This document shows, piece after piece, positions 1-5,562 of a DNA stretch of 5,562 nucleotides. The stretch is from Bacteroidota bacterium (GTDB lineage: Bacteria; Bacteroidota; Ignavibacteria; Ignavibacteriales; Ignavibacteriaceae): assembly GCA_021790055.1 (NCBI GenBank), contig JAJYIL010000235.1:1-5562 (forward strand). The letters are read 5' to 3'. How positions within the stretch are numbered: the stretch's first letter is position 1; the number at the start of each line of letters is the position of its first letter. A program made the translations under genes and the position numbers. A model generated the notes under the pieces. The model was not told the DNA's origin, searched no databases, and saw nothing but the letters and a program-made list of their open reading frames with translations.

Positions 1-275
1 AAAATGAAAAAATGAATCTTTCAATTAAGGATGTTAACGGCGAAGCTTTGATTATTTCTCAGTTTACGTTGTACGGCGATGCGAGAAAAGGAAACAGACC
101 AAGTTTCATTGAAGCGGCGAGACCGGGAGAGGCAATTCCGCTTTATGATAAATTTATTGAAAAAGTAAAACAAAATCTCGGCGAATCAAAAGTTAAAACC
201 GGCATTTTCGGCGCCATGATGGAAGTAAAGATTATTAACGACGGACCTGTAACGATTATTGTTGAATCCAAATAA
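1..275 (+). CDS. dtd: D-aminoacyl-tRNA deacylase, C-terminal part (5' truncated by window edge)
   Basis: Dtd removes D-amino acids (and glycine mischarged on tRNA-Ala) from tRNA in the cytoplasm, keeping them out of proteins; the family works as a homodimer. Two family signatures are visible. SQFTLYG is encoded at about 57-77 and is followed by a KGNRPSF stretch. The NDGPVT motif, encoded at about 237-254, carries the Gly-cisPro dipeptide that gives chiral selectivity. An FGAMMEV segment typical of the family lies just before it. The frame is already open at base 3 (Asn-Glu-Lys before the Met at 12), and EGK/EKMNLS-type residues belong to the middle of the protein. The ATG at 12 is therefore internal. 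Compared with the roughly 145-residue family, about 58 N-terminal residues lie upstream of the window. The next gene begins five bases after the TAA, which suggests an operon. Confidence 0.95.
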   Translation, partial: NEKMNLSIKDVNGEALIISQFTLYGDARKGNRPSFIEAARPGEAIPLYDKFIEKVKQNLGESKVKTGIFGAMMEVKIINDGPVTIIVESK

Positions 276-280
276 ACATT

Positions 281-1183
281 ATGCAATCTGTGCTGATGAT
301 ATTTTTAGACGGCGTTGGCATTGGTAATGAAGATTATCAGAATAATCCTTTTTTCAAATTCGGATTTAATGCTTTCTCGGAAATATTCGGCAAAATCCCT
401 TCTCTTAAAAATCAATTATTAAAGAGAAACGGTTCATACTTATTTCCTGTTGATGCAAGGCTTGGAGTTGAGGGCTTTCCTCAAAGCGGCACCGGTCAGA
501 CTTCAATCTTCTGCGGCATGAACGCCTCCAGGTACATCGGAAAGCATTTCGGACCTTATCCCTATTCAACCTTGATTCCAATTATTAGTGAACAAAACAT
601 TTTTAAAGAAGTTTTAGCTTTAGGTGAAAAAACTTTTTTTGCTAACGCTTACCCGAAAGTATTTTTTGATTATATAAAATCTGGAAGGTCAAGGTTAAGC
701 GTTACATCTTTAAGCAGCAGATTAAGCGGACTTAGATTAAATACATCAACAGATGTTCGCAATGGCAAAGCTTTGACCGCAGAAATTACGAACGAGCGAT
801 GGAATATTAAATTAGGTTACAACCTAAAAAGAATAAAGCCCGAAACGGCAGCGAGGAGACTATTGAAAATAGCGGCTCAAAACAGCTTTACACTTTACGA
901 ATATTTCTTAACCGACCATTTAGGTCATGGCAGATATGACGGCGATGCACAAATTCTGTTAAATATCCTCGATGAATTTCTCTCTACAATTCTTAAAGAA
1001 TTAAAAGATGACATGACGCTTCTAATTTGTTCAGATCATGGCAACATTGAAGACCTTTCGGTTAAGACGCACACTTTGAATCCGTCTCTGGCAATTTCCT
1101 CCGGCGCTTACGCCGAGGAATTTTATAAAGAGATAAAAGACCTGACTCAAATAAAACCGGCAATTATGAAAATACTTAGATGA
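281..1183 (+). CDS. Stand-alone alkaline-phosphatase-superfamily metalloenzyme (phosphoglycerate-mutase-like), substrate unknown
   Basis: This 300-residue protein has the metal-site residues of the alkaline phosphatase/2,3-bisphosphoglycerate-independent phosphoglycerate mutase superfamily (Metalloenzyme domain, PF01676). In order these are Asp10 in LDGVG, the nucleophile region QSGTGQTS at 68-75 (Ser69 best aligns with the phospho-Ser of the mutase), Asp212 and His216 in TDHLGHG, Asp252-His253 in SDHGN, and His264 in KTHTLNP. All positions expected for two metals are present, so an active phosphatase, phosphotransferase or mutase is likely. True independent phosphoglycerate mutases are about 510 residues with a large inserted domain; this protein lacks that insertion and should not be called GpmI. 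There is no signal peptide or membrane segment, so it is probably cytoplasmic. It starts 5 bases after dtd and its TGA overlaps the comEC ATG (ATGA), implying co-transcription and translational coupling. No clear Shine-Dalgarno precedes it. The substrate cannot be deduced from the sequence. Confidence 0.85.
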   Translation: MQSVLMIFLDGVGIGNEDYQNNPFFKFGFNAFSEIFGKIPSLKNQLLKRNGSYLFPVDARLGVEGFPQSGTGQTSIFCGMNASRYIGKHFGPYPYSTLIPIISEQNIFKEVLALGEKTFFANAYPKVFFDYIKSGRSRLSVTSLSSRLSGLRLNTSTDVRNGKALTAEITNERWNIKLGYNLKRIKPETAARRLLKIAAQNSFTLYEYFLTDHLGHGRYDGDAQILLNILDEFLSTILKELKDDMTLLICSDHGNIEDLSVKTHTLNPSLAISSGAYAEEFYKEIKDLTQIKPAIMKILR

Positions 1184-3576
1184 AAAATTATCCGGCAATA
1201 AGGTACGCGATTCTATTTATCATTGGAATTATTATCTACCGCTTTACCGGAGTTAATCCTACTAATTATTTATTTTATTTCTTACTTACCGTCATATCAT
1301 TAGCTTTTGCGATACTTTATGTTTCTAAAGATAAAATGAAATTGACATTTCAATTGTCAATAAGCCTTTTCGTTATTGTTGCCGGGATATTTGTTTCCGC
1401 ATTTCAAAAGCCCGAATACAAATTTTTACCGGAAAATATTTATGTCCAGAAAGATTTTAAAGCGTATGGCTCTTTAACCGGAGTTGAGTTGATTAAAAAA
1501 ACAGAAATCGTATTTAATCTTGAAACAGACAGCTTATCTTTCCCTGGTTCTATTTATAAAGAACCGTTTAGTTTTATCTGCCGGATTCGTGATTCAAGTA
1601 AAGCTAATTTGAGTTCCCTTTATAATAAAATTCTGCCGGGTAACAAAATTAAAATCACCGGGATATTTGTTAAAGGAAGAGAGCGAAGAAATCCAGGCGA
1701 GTTCGACTATGACAAGTACCTGCACGACCGCGGCATCAGCGGATTTGTAATTTCAAATTCCGTTGATGGAATAAAAATATTGAACGGAAGTTCCAATACC
1801 TTTAACTCCGTTGTTTTCAATATCAGAAAAGTAATCGATAAAGAAATAACCAGGCTCCATTCGGAAACGACTGCCGCATTCATCAGAGGTCAAATCTTGG
1901 CAGACAGAAGCAACATCGAATATAATGCGGTTGTCGAGTTCATTAACTCCGGAGTTGCACACATTCTTGCGGTCTCCGGGCTGAATGTCGGATTCATCGT
2001 TCTTATCATTTTAATTTTATTCGGAAGATTCAATCTATATCTGCGTTCTTTCTTGATGATAGCAGGAATTATCGCATTCATGGTTCTGACTAATTCACAG
2101 CCTTCTGTAATACGGGCTACAATAATGTCAGGCACAATCGTAATCGGATTTATAACGAACCGCTCGACGAACATTTTTAATTCACTGGCTGTATCAGCTT
2201 TAATTATTCTAGTAGTTGAGCCGCGTCAATTATTCGACCCGGGATTTCAGCTTTCATATTCTGCAGTGTTTTCGATTGCAGCAATTTATCCTATCTACCA
2301 GAAGATGATAAACGCATCTAGCTTTAGAAACAGAATGATGAAAAGCATACTGGCATATTCCGGAGTTTCATTGTGTGCACAAATCGGAACCATGCCGGTT
2401 ACATTAATCTATTTCGGAAAGCTTTCCCTGGTTTCGCTATTCACAAATCTTTTAGTAATTCCGATTTCAGGAATTGTTGTTGGTATATCAATTTTCACTT
2501 TGATGGTTAACATCGTCTCTCCGGTTCTTGCTTTTTATTATGCCGAAGCCAACAATCTAATTACTTCTTTGATGTATTATATAATCCATGTTGCCGGCAG
2601 ATTTGAATATGCTTTTCTCTGGATACGGAATTTTTCCTTACTCGACTGCATCTTCTTTTATTTTTTTCTAACCATCTTTGTACTCTCGTTAAAGTTTTTG
2701 AAATCTAAAGCCTCGAAGCTTACTATGGCGTTATTGGCGAGTCTGAATATCCTCGTATATTGTTCTTTAGATGATAAGAACCTGCTGAAAGAAAATAGAC
2801 TTAACCTGATGATGATTGATGTCGGACAGGGAGATGCATACCTTGTTAAATTTCCCGGTGGAGAAACGGCTTTGGTGGATGCCGGCGAAACAACAATAAA
2901 TTTCGATAATGGTGAAAGAATCGTCTTGCCGCTGATGAATTATCTTAATGTCGGCAAGATTGAATACGGATTTATTTCGCACGTCGACCTAGACCATTAC
3001 GGCGGCTTTATTGCTTTGATGGTTGAGGGTAAAATAAAATCAGTTTACAAACCGGCGTTTGACCCGAATAATAGCAAGGATGTTAAGCTTGAAAAATTTG
3101 CGCGCTTTATGAATATTCCTGTTCGTCATTATGAAAAAGAAATTATTAAGCTCAGAGAAGGCAGAATATATATTCTAAACTTTTTAGATAATAATTTAAA
3201 AACAACCTCGAATAACCGGAGCGGAGTTCTGAAATTTGTTTATGGAAATACCTGTATATTATTTACCGGTGACCTTGAGAAGAAGTACGACAAAAAATTC
3301 TCTAATTATTACAGAAAGTTTTTATCAACTGATATATTGAAAGTCTCACACCATGGAAGCAAGACCGGTACTTCGGAAGAATTTCTTTCCGCTGTTAAAC
3401 CGAAATTCAGTCTCATAAGCGCCGGAATTCAGAATAAATTTAAACATCCTGCAGAAGAGGTTGTAAAGCGGCTGGAAGAATCCGGATCAAAAATTTTTAG
3501 AACTGACAAGTTAGGTGGAGTTTTGTTTAGTTCTGATGGAGATTCTATATTTGCAGTCGATTGGAAAAGTAACTGA
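1180..3576 (+). CDS. comEC: ComEC/Rec2 family DNA-uptake channel protein, full length
   Basis: ComEC forms the inner-membrane channel that carries single-stranded DNA into the cell during natural transformation. At 798 residues, this protein is full length and has three parts. The N-terminus has membrane segments at about 8-22, 29-48 and 57-75, followed by a soluble DUF4131-type region ending in the conserved NPGEFDY motif (171-177). The central Competence domain (PF03772, about 225-505) is a series of hydrophobic helices with the signature AVSGLNVG at 264-271. The C-terminal metallo-beta-lactamase-like domain (about 540-795) has DVGQGDA (547-553), SHVDLDH (600-606, the HxDxDH metal motif), TGDLE (696-700), SHHGS (723-727) and a late KHP (755-757). 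All of these fit an intact nuclease-like domain, thought to degrade the non-transported strand. The start overlaps the preceding stop by 4 bases, and no Shine-Dalgarno is evident, so coupling is likely. No other competence gene is in the window, so natural competence is possible but not shown. Confidence 0.96.
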   Translation: MKNYPAIRYAILFIIGIIIYRFTGVNPTNYLFYFLLTVISLAFAILYVSKDKMKLTFQLSISLFVIVAGIFVSAFQKPEYKFLPENIYVQKDFKAYGSLTGVELIKKTEIVFNLETDSLSFPGSIYKEPFSFICRIRDSSKANLSSLYNKILPGNKIKITGIFVKGRERRNPGEFDYDKYLHDRGISGFVISNSVDGIKILNGSSNTFNSVVFNIRKVIDKEITRLHSETTAAFIRGQILADRSNIEYNAVVEFINSGVAHILAVSGLNVGFIVLIILILFGRFNLYLRSFLMIAGIIAFMVLTNSQPSVIRATIMSGTIVIGFITNRSTNIFNSLAVSALIILVVEPRQLFDPGFQLSYSAVFSIAAIYPIYQKMINASSFRNRMMKSILAYSGVSLCAQIGTMPVTLIYFGKLSLVSLFTNLLVIPISGIVVGISIFTLMVNIVSPVLAFYYAEANNLITSLMYYIIHVAGRFEYAFLWIRNFSLLDCIFFYFFLTIFVLSLKFLKSKASKLTMALLASLNILVYCSLDDKNLLKENRLNLMMIDVGQGDAYLVKFPGGETALVDAGETTINFDNGERIVLPLMNYLNVGKIEYGFISHVDLDHYGGFIALMVEGKIKSVYKPAFDPNNSKDVKLEKFARFMNIPVRHYEKEIIKLREGRIYILNFLDNNLKTTSNNRSGVLKFVYGNTCILFTGDLEKKYDKKFSNYYRKFLSTDILKVSHHGSKTGTSEEFLSAVKPKFSLISAGIQNKFKHPAEEVVKRLEESGSKIFRTDKLGGVLFSSDGDSIFAVDWKSN

Positions 3577-3601
3577 CTCATTTTACCTATTTCCCTGGAA
3601 T

Positions 3602-3646
3602 ATGGAGTTTTGTCCAAAGGACTCCTTCGGAGGAGTAATGGGATAG
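3602..3646 (+). CDS. Possible 14-codon leader ORF (speculative)
   Basis: An ATG at 3602 opens a 14-codon frame (MEFCPKDSFGGVMG) ending in TAG at 3644-3646. It lies in the comEC-purE gap and covers the first three segments of the competing hairpins described for this region. Only a weak purine-rich stretch (CTGGA, 3595-3599) precedes it. The codons show no run of one amino acid that would point to classical amino-acid attenuation. It may simply be chance, or the translation of a palindromic repeat. Confidence 0.15.
   Translation: MEFCPKDSFGGVMG
3604..3636 (+). promoter_or_regulatory. Competing hairpins ahead of the terminator (attenuator-like leader candidate)
   Basis: Three short segments can pair alternately. 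Segment 1, GGAGTTTT (3604-3611), pairs with segment 2, AGGACTCC (3618-3625), as an 8-bp stem that includes two G-U pairs and has a 6-base loop. Segment 2 can instead pair as ACTCCT (3621-3626) with AGGAGT (3631-3636), a perfect 6-bp stem with a TCGG loop. That second stem uses the bases that form the left foot of the downstream terminator stem, so the two cannot coexist. This 1:2, 2:3, 3:4 arrangement is what an attenuator looks like. A dispersed palindromic repeat would look the same. The pairing is seen directly; the regulatory role is inferred. Confidence 0.35.
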
Positions 3647-3673
3647 ACTAGTTTATTACATTATTCCATTTTT
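3632..3673 (+). terminator. Probable intrinsic terminator between comEC and purE
   Basis: The left arm at 3632-3647 pairs with the right arm at 3652-3667 around a CTAG loop. The outer 9 bp (GGAGTAATG with CATTATTCC) contain one G-U pair. One G-A mismatch follows, then 6 more pairs including two G-U. The right arm is followed after one base by five T residues (3669-3673). The stem is rather AT-rich, so strength is uncertain. It lies 55 bases after the comEC stop and 60 bases before the purE start. It could end the dtd-comEC transcript or act as the terminator element of a purE leader. Confidence 0.5.
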
Positions 3674-3720
3674 CTAAAGTGATAGAGTTTGCGGTAAGTA
3701 AGTGATTAACATAAAAATTC

Positions 3721-3726
3721 AAGGAG
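3721..3726 (+). promoter_or_regulatory. Strong ribosome binding site of purE
   Basis: AAGGAG lies 7 bases before the ATG at 3734, an ideal Shine-Dalgarno sequence and spacing. It fixes the purE start. The other genes in this window lack a comparable site, so purE stands out as independently initiated. No convincing sigma-70 or Bacteroidota-type promoter could be picked out upstream of it. Confidence 0.8.
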
Positions 3727-3733
3727 ATGATTT

Positions 3734-4224
3734 ATGGAGAATAAACCGTTAGTTGGAATAATAATGGGGAGCGATTCTGATTTAGGAGTAATGCAAAGGC
3801 AGTTGATGTCTTTAAGGAATTTGAAATACCTTACGAGGTAAGAATATTATCAGCGCACCGGACACCGGAACAGCACGGAGAATATTCAAAGACAGCAGCT
3901 TCGAGAGGGTTAAAAGTTATTATTGCTGCAGCCGGAGGTGCTGCTCATCTACCGGGCGTAACTGCTGCAAACACAATTCTTCCGGTCATCGGAGTACCGA
4001 TTTACAGCAAATCGTTAAACGGTATGGATTCATTGTTGTCCATAGTGCAGATGCCATCCGGAGTGCCGGTTGCTACGGTTGCAATTGATGGCGCTAAAAA
4101 TGCGGCTCTTCTTGCAGTCCAGATTATTGCAACGGGCGATGCTAATCTTAAAAAGAAGTTAGTTGAATACAAAAAGAAGATGGCAGAGGAGTCGATGAAT
4201 AAGAATAAATCCATCATTGCCTGA
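3734..4224 (+). pseudogene. purE: 5-(carboxyamino)imidazole ribonucleotide mutase, frameshifted
   Basis: PurE converts N5-CAIR to CAIR in de novo purine synthesis. The first frame from ATG 3734 gives a correct N-terminus (VGIIMGSDSD, then LGVM) but hits TAA at 3839-3841. From about 3793 the homology continues in the frame one base back (KAVDVFKEFEIPYEV), followed by the active-site SAHRTP, then AAAGGAAHLPGV, SIVQMPSGVPV and a lysine-rich tail ending at TGA 4222-4224. One extra base near 3791-3796 (for example ATGGCAAAG instead of ATGCAAAG) would restore a 163-residue protein, the usual PurE length, with every motif intact. The SAHRTP context resembles class I PurE, which normally works with PurK; no purK is seen here. 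Because the gene is otherwise undamaged and normally important, a sequencing or assembly error, or a very recent mutation, is most likely. It has a strong ribosome binding site and lies apart from comEC, so it probably starts a new transcription unit. Confidence 0.9.
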
Positions 4225-4279
4225 GGCGGTTTATTTTGATAACTTAGCCTTCAAATTTAAAAATAATTTTATTCAATTT

Positions 4280-4792
4280 ATGAAATTAAAATTTATATCA
4301 ATTTTATTAATGGCTTTAGCCTTTGCGGGCTGCAGTAAAAAGTCTGATGAATATTATCTGGAACAGGCAAAGTCGGCTGCTGAAAAGAATAATATTCAGG
4401 AAGCAGTTACGGCTTATCAAAATCTGGTGAAAGAATATCCGGAAAGCCCGAAGGTGCCCGAAGCTCTGTTCCAGTTGGCGACTTTATATCAGAATAGAAT
4501 GGTTAAGGAAGGCAATCTGACTGATGTGCAATCACTTGAGAAAGCAGTAGAAATTTTCCGTTCAATTTATGACAAATACCCTCAAAGCAATTTATCAGCG
4601 AAGGCTCTCTTTATGTCCGGCTTCATTCAATCTAACGAGCTCAAACAATATCCGGAAGCCACAGCGACATTCAATCTGTTTCTTCAAAAATTTCCTAATA
4701 ATGATTTAGCATCCTCTGCGAAAGAAGAACTTAACAATATGGGGCTAACTCCGGAACAAATTCTAAAGAAAAAAGTAAGCATGAAGAATTAA
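4280..4792 (+). CDS. Small TPR lipoprotein (YfiO/BamD- or YbgF-like repeats)
   Basis: This 170-residue protein begins with a lipoprotein signal peptide: a Lys-containing n-region (MKLK), a hydrophobic core and the lipobox LAFAGC ending at Cys18. It should be lipidated and anchored in the cell envelope. The mature part has about three tetratricopeptide-like units (about 22-55, 60-104 and 105-142). Each ends in a YP or FP turn (KEYPES, DKYPQS, QKFPNN), typical of the TPR_6 type in BamD and YbgF/CpoB. It is shorter than BamD (about 240 residues or more), so it should not be named BamD; a scaffold role in the envelope is a reasonable inference. The frame is open further back to an ATG at 4217 inside purE. 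I chose 4280 because the signal peptide begins there, and the 21 extra residues would spoil it. No Shine-Dalgarno is visible. Its TAA overlaps the next ATG by one base, suggesting coupling. Confidence 0.85.
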   Translation: MKLKFISILLMALAFAGCSKKSDEYYLEQAKSAAEKNNIQEAVTAYQNLVKEYPESPKVPEALFQLATLYQNRMVKEGNLTDVQSLEKAVEIFRSIYDKYPQSNLSAKALFMSGFIQSNELKQYPEATATFNLFLQKFPNNDLASSAKEELNNMGLTPEQILKKKVSMKN

Positions 4793-5562
4793 TGCCTGAA
4801 CAGAACGCCGATTATAGGAAATATCTAACTCCTTCGGTAATATCGAAATTAAATTCGCTTGAGCTTAGAGCACGGCTCGTTGTCGAGGGCTTTATGGTTG
4901 GTCTTCACCGGAGCCCTTACCACGGCTTTAGTGTAGAGTTTACAGAACACCGTCCATACATGCAGGGAGATGCGCCGAAGGATATCGATTGGAAAGTTTA
5001 CGGCAAGACCGATAAATTTTACATCAAACAATATGAAGAAGAAACCAATTTACGCAGCTACATTCTGCTTGATACAAGCCGCTCGATGCAGTACGCATCA
5101 GAGGGAAACATCTCCAAGCTTGAATATGCATCCACACTGGTTGCAGCCTTAGGATACCTAATGGCTAAGCAGCAGGATGCAGTCGGATTAACTTTGTATT
5201 CCGAAAAGATAAACAAGTACTTACCTCCAAAAGCAAGTAAGGCTTATCTGCAGGAATTGTTAAAGCATCTAAGCGATGCTACAGCCTCAGACAAAACAAA
5301 TACCGCTTCATGTTTAAATTCGATTGCAGAAAAAATAAAGAGAAGGGGATTGGTTGTTATCGTTTCGGACTTCTTTGACGACATAAATTCAATCCTGAGT
5401 GCACTCAAGCATTTCCGTTATCAGAATAATGAAGTGATTGTATTTCAAATTATGGACCCGCTGGAAAGAAATTTTGCATTCGGCAGCGACGCTATATTTA
5501 AAGACCTTGAAACAGACGACGAAATGACAACGCAGCCTTATCAAATCCAGAAAGTTTACATG
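4792..5562 (+). CDS. DUF58 domain protein with von Willebrand A-like fold (3' truncated by window edge)
   Basis: The frame is open from ATG 4792 to the last base, giving 257 residues with no stop. The DUF58 (PF01882) core is clear: FSVEFTEHRPYMQGD (46-60), then IDWKVYGKT (65-73) and YIKQYEEE (77-84). Next comes LLDTSRSM (92-99), whose DxSxS triad (Asp94, Ser96, Ser98) is the metal-binding start of a von Willebrand A-like fold. A second acidic strand end, VIVSDFFDD, lies at 189-197. There are no N-terminal membrane helices, so this is the short soluble type, of about 290 residues in relatives. Family knowledge: such proteins usually accompany a MoxR-type AAA+ ATPase and sometimes Bat/aerotolerance proteins. 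No MoxR gene is in this window; it may lie outside. The gene overlaps the TPR lipoprotein stop by one base (TAATG), so the two are probably co-expressed. The biochemical role is unknown. Confidence 0.92.
   Translation, partial: MPEQNADYRKYLTPSVISKLNSLELRARLVVEGFMVGLHRSPYHGFSVEFTEHRPYMQGDAPKDIDWKVYGKTDKFYIKQYEEETNLRSYILLDTSRSMQYASEGNISKLEYASTLVAALGYLMAKQQDAVGLTLYSEKINKYLPPKASKAYLQELLKHLSDATASDKTNTASCLNSIAEKIKRRGLVVIVSDFFDDINSILSALKHFRYQNNEVIVFQIMDPLERNFAFGSDAIFKDLETDDEMTTQPYQIQKVYM

Noticed and set aside
1753..2174. Minus-strand open frames within comEC (1753-1962 and 1890-2174)
   Set aside because: They lie wholly inside a strongly supported comEC, have no recognisable motifs, and overlap each other. 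They are antisense shadows.
2767..2982. Minus-strand open frame opposite the ComEC metallo-beta-lactamase domain
   Set aside because: It is antisense to conserved catalytic motifs of comEC and has no features of its own.
3429..3617. Minus-strand open frame across the comEC 3' end
   Set aside because: It is almost entirely antisense to comEC, and its start falls in the hairpin region. There is no ribosome binding site or protein signature.
3675..3717. A promoter for purE
   Set aside because: TTGCGG (3689-3694) with TAAAAA (3712-3717) has the right spacing but poor matches, and no Bacteroidota TAnnTTTG motif is seen. Too weak to annotate.
3781..3841. Programmed -1 frameshifting in purE
   Set aside because: No X-XXY-YYZ slippery heptamer is present at the homology break, and no purE recoding is known to me. 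An indel is simpler.
4024..4224. A separate 66-residue gene starting at ATG 4024
   Set aside because: It is the C-terminal end of purE (SIVQMP motif onward). The open frame extends back to about 3781 with PurE homology, and the ATG is an internal methionine.
4217..4279. An earlier start for the TPR lipoprotein at ATG 4217
   Set aside because: It would add 21 residues ahead of a complete lipoprotein signal peptide, and it overlaps the end of purE. Met at 4280 gives a standard Lys-rich n-region and lipobox.
4225..4279. A promoter or terminator in the AT-rich gap before the lipoprotein gene
   Set aside because: The 55 bases are AT-rich, but I found no convincing promoter boxes or hairpin with a T-run. 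The gene may be read through from purE.
4849..5152. Short open frames on both strands inside the DUF58 gene (4849-5031 minus, 4970-5152 plus)
   Set aside because: The DUF58 frame across this stretch carries conserved motifs; these are out-of-frame shadows.

Overview
The window is AT-rich, tightly packed bacterial DNA with all recognised genes on the + strand. Most genes lack an obvious Shine-Dalgarno sequence. One encodes a short lipoprotein with a type II signal peptide, and another is a DUF58 protein of the kind that partners MoxR ATPases. Together with the general protein character, this points to the Bacteroidota/Ignavibacteriota/Chlorobiota side of the tree. That placement is inferred from style and gene content and is not proven.

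Layout. Bases 1-275 hold the C-terminal part of D-aminoacyl-tRNA deacylase (dtd), whose start lies outside the window. Five bases later comes a 300-residue stand-alone alkaline-phosphatase-superfamily metalloenzyme (281-1183). Its stop overlaps the start of a complete ComEC/Rec2 DNA-uptake channel (1180-3576) in an ATGA junction. These three genes look like one transcription unit. A 157-base gap (3577-3733) follows. It contains a probable intrinsic terminator and, just before it, sequence that can fold in competing ways. Then comes purE (3734-4224), which has a strong ribosome binding site but a single-base frameshift near base 3793. After 55 AT-rich bases there is a small TPR lipoprotein (4280-4792). 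It overlaps by one base a DUF58/von Willebrand A-like protein (4792 to the window end, 3' truncated).

Functionally this is mostly housekeeping: translation quality control (Dtd), DNA uptake (ComEC), purine synthesis (PurE) and envelope-related proteins (TPR lipoprotein, DUF58). I do not see a defence system, mobile element, CRISPR array or RNA gene. The two points most worth attention are the purE frameshift and the four-segment, attenuator-like fold between comEC and purE, which also spans a 14-codon ORF. The 300-residue metalloenzyme has an intact metal site but no assigned substrate.
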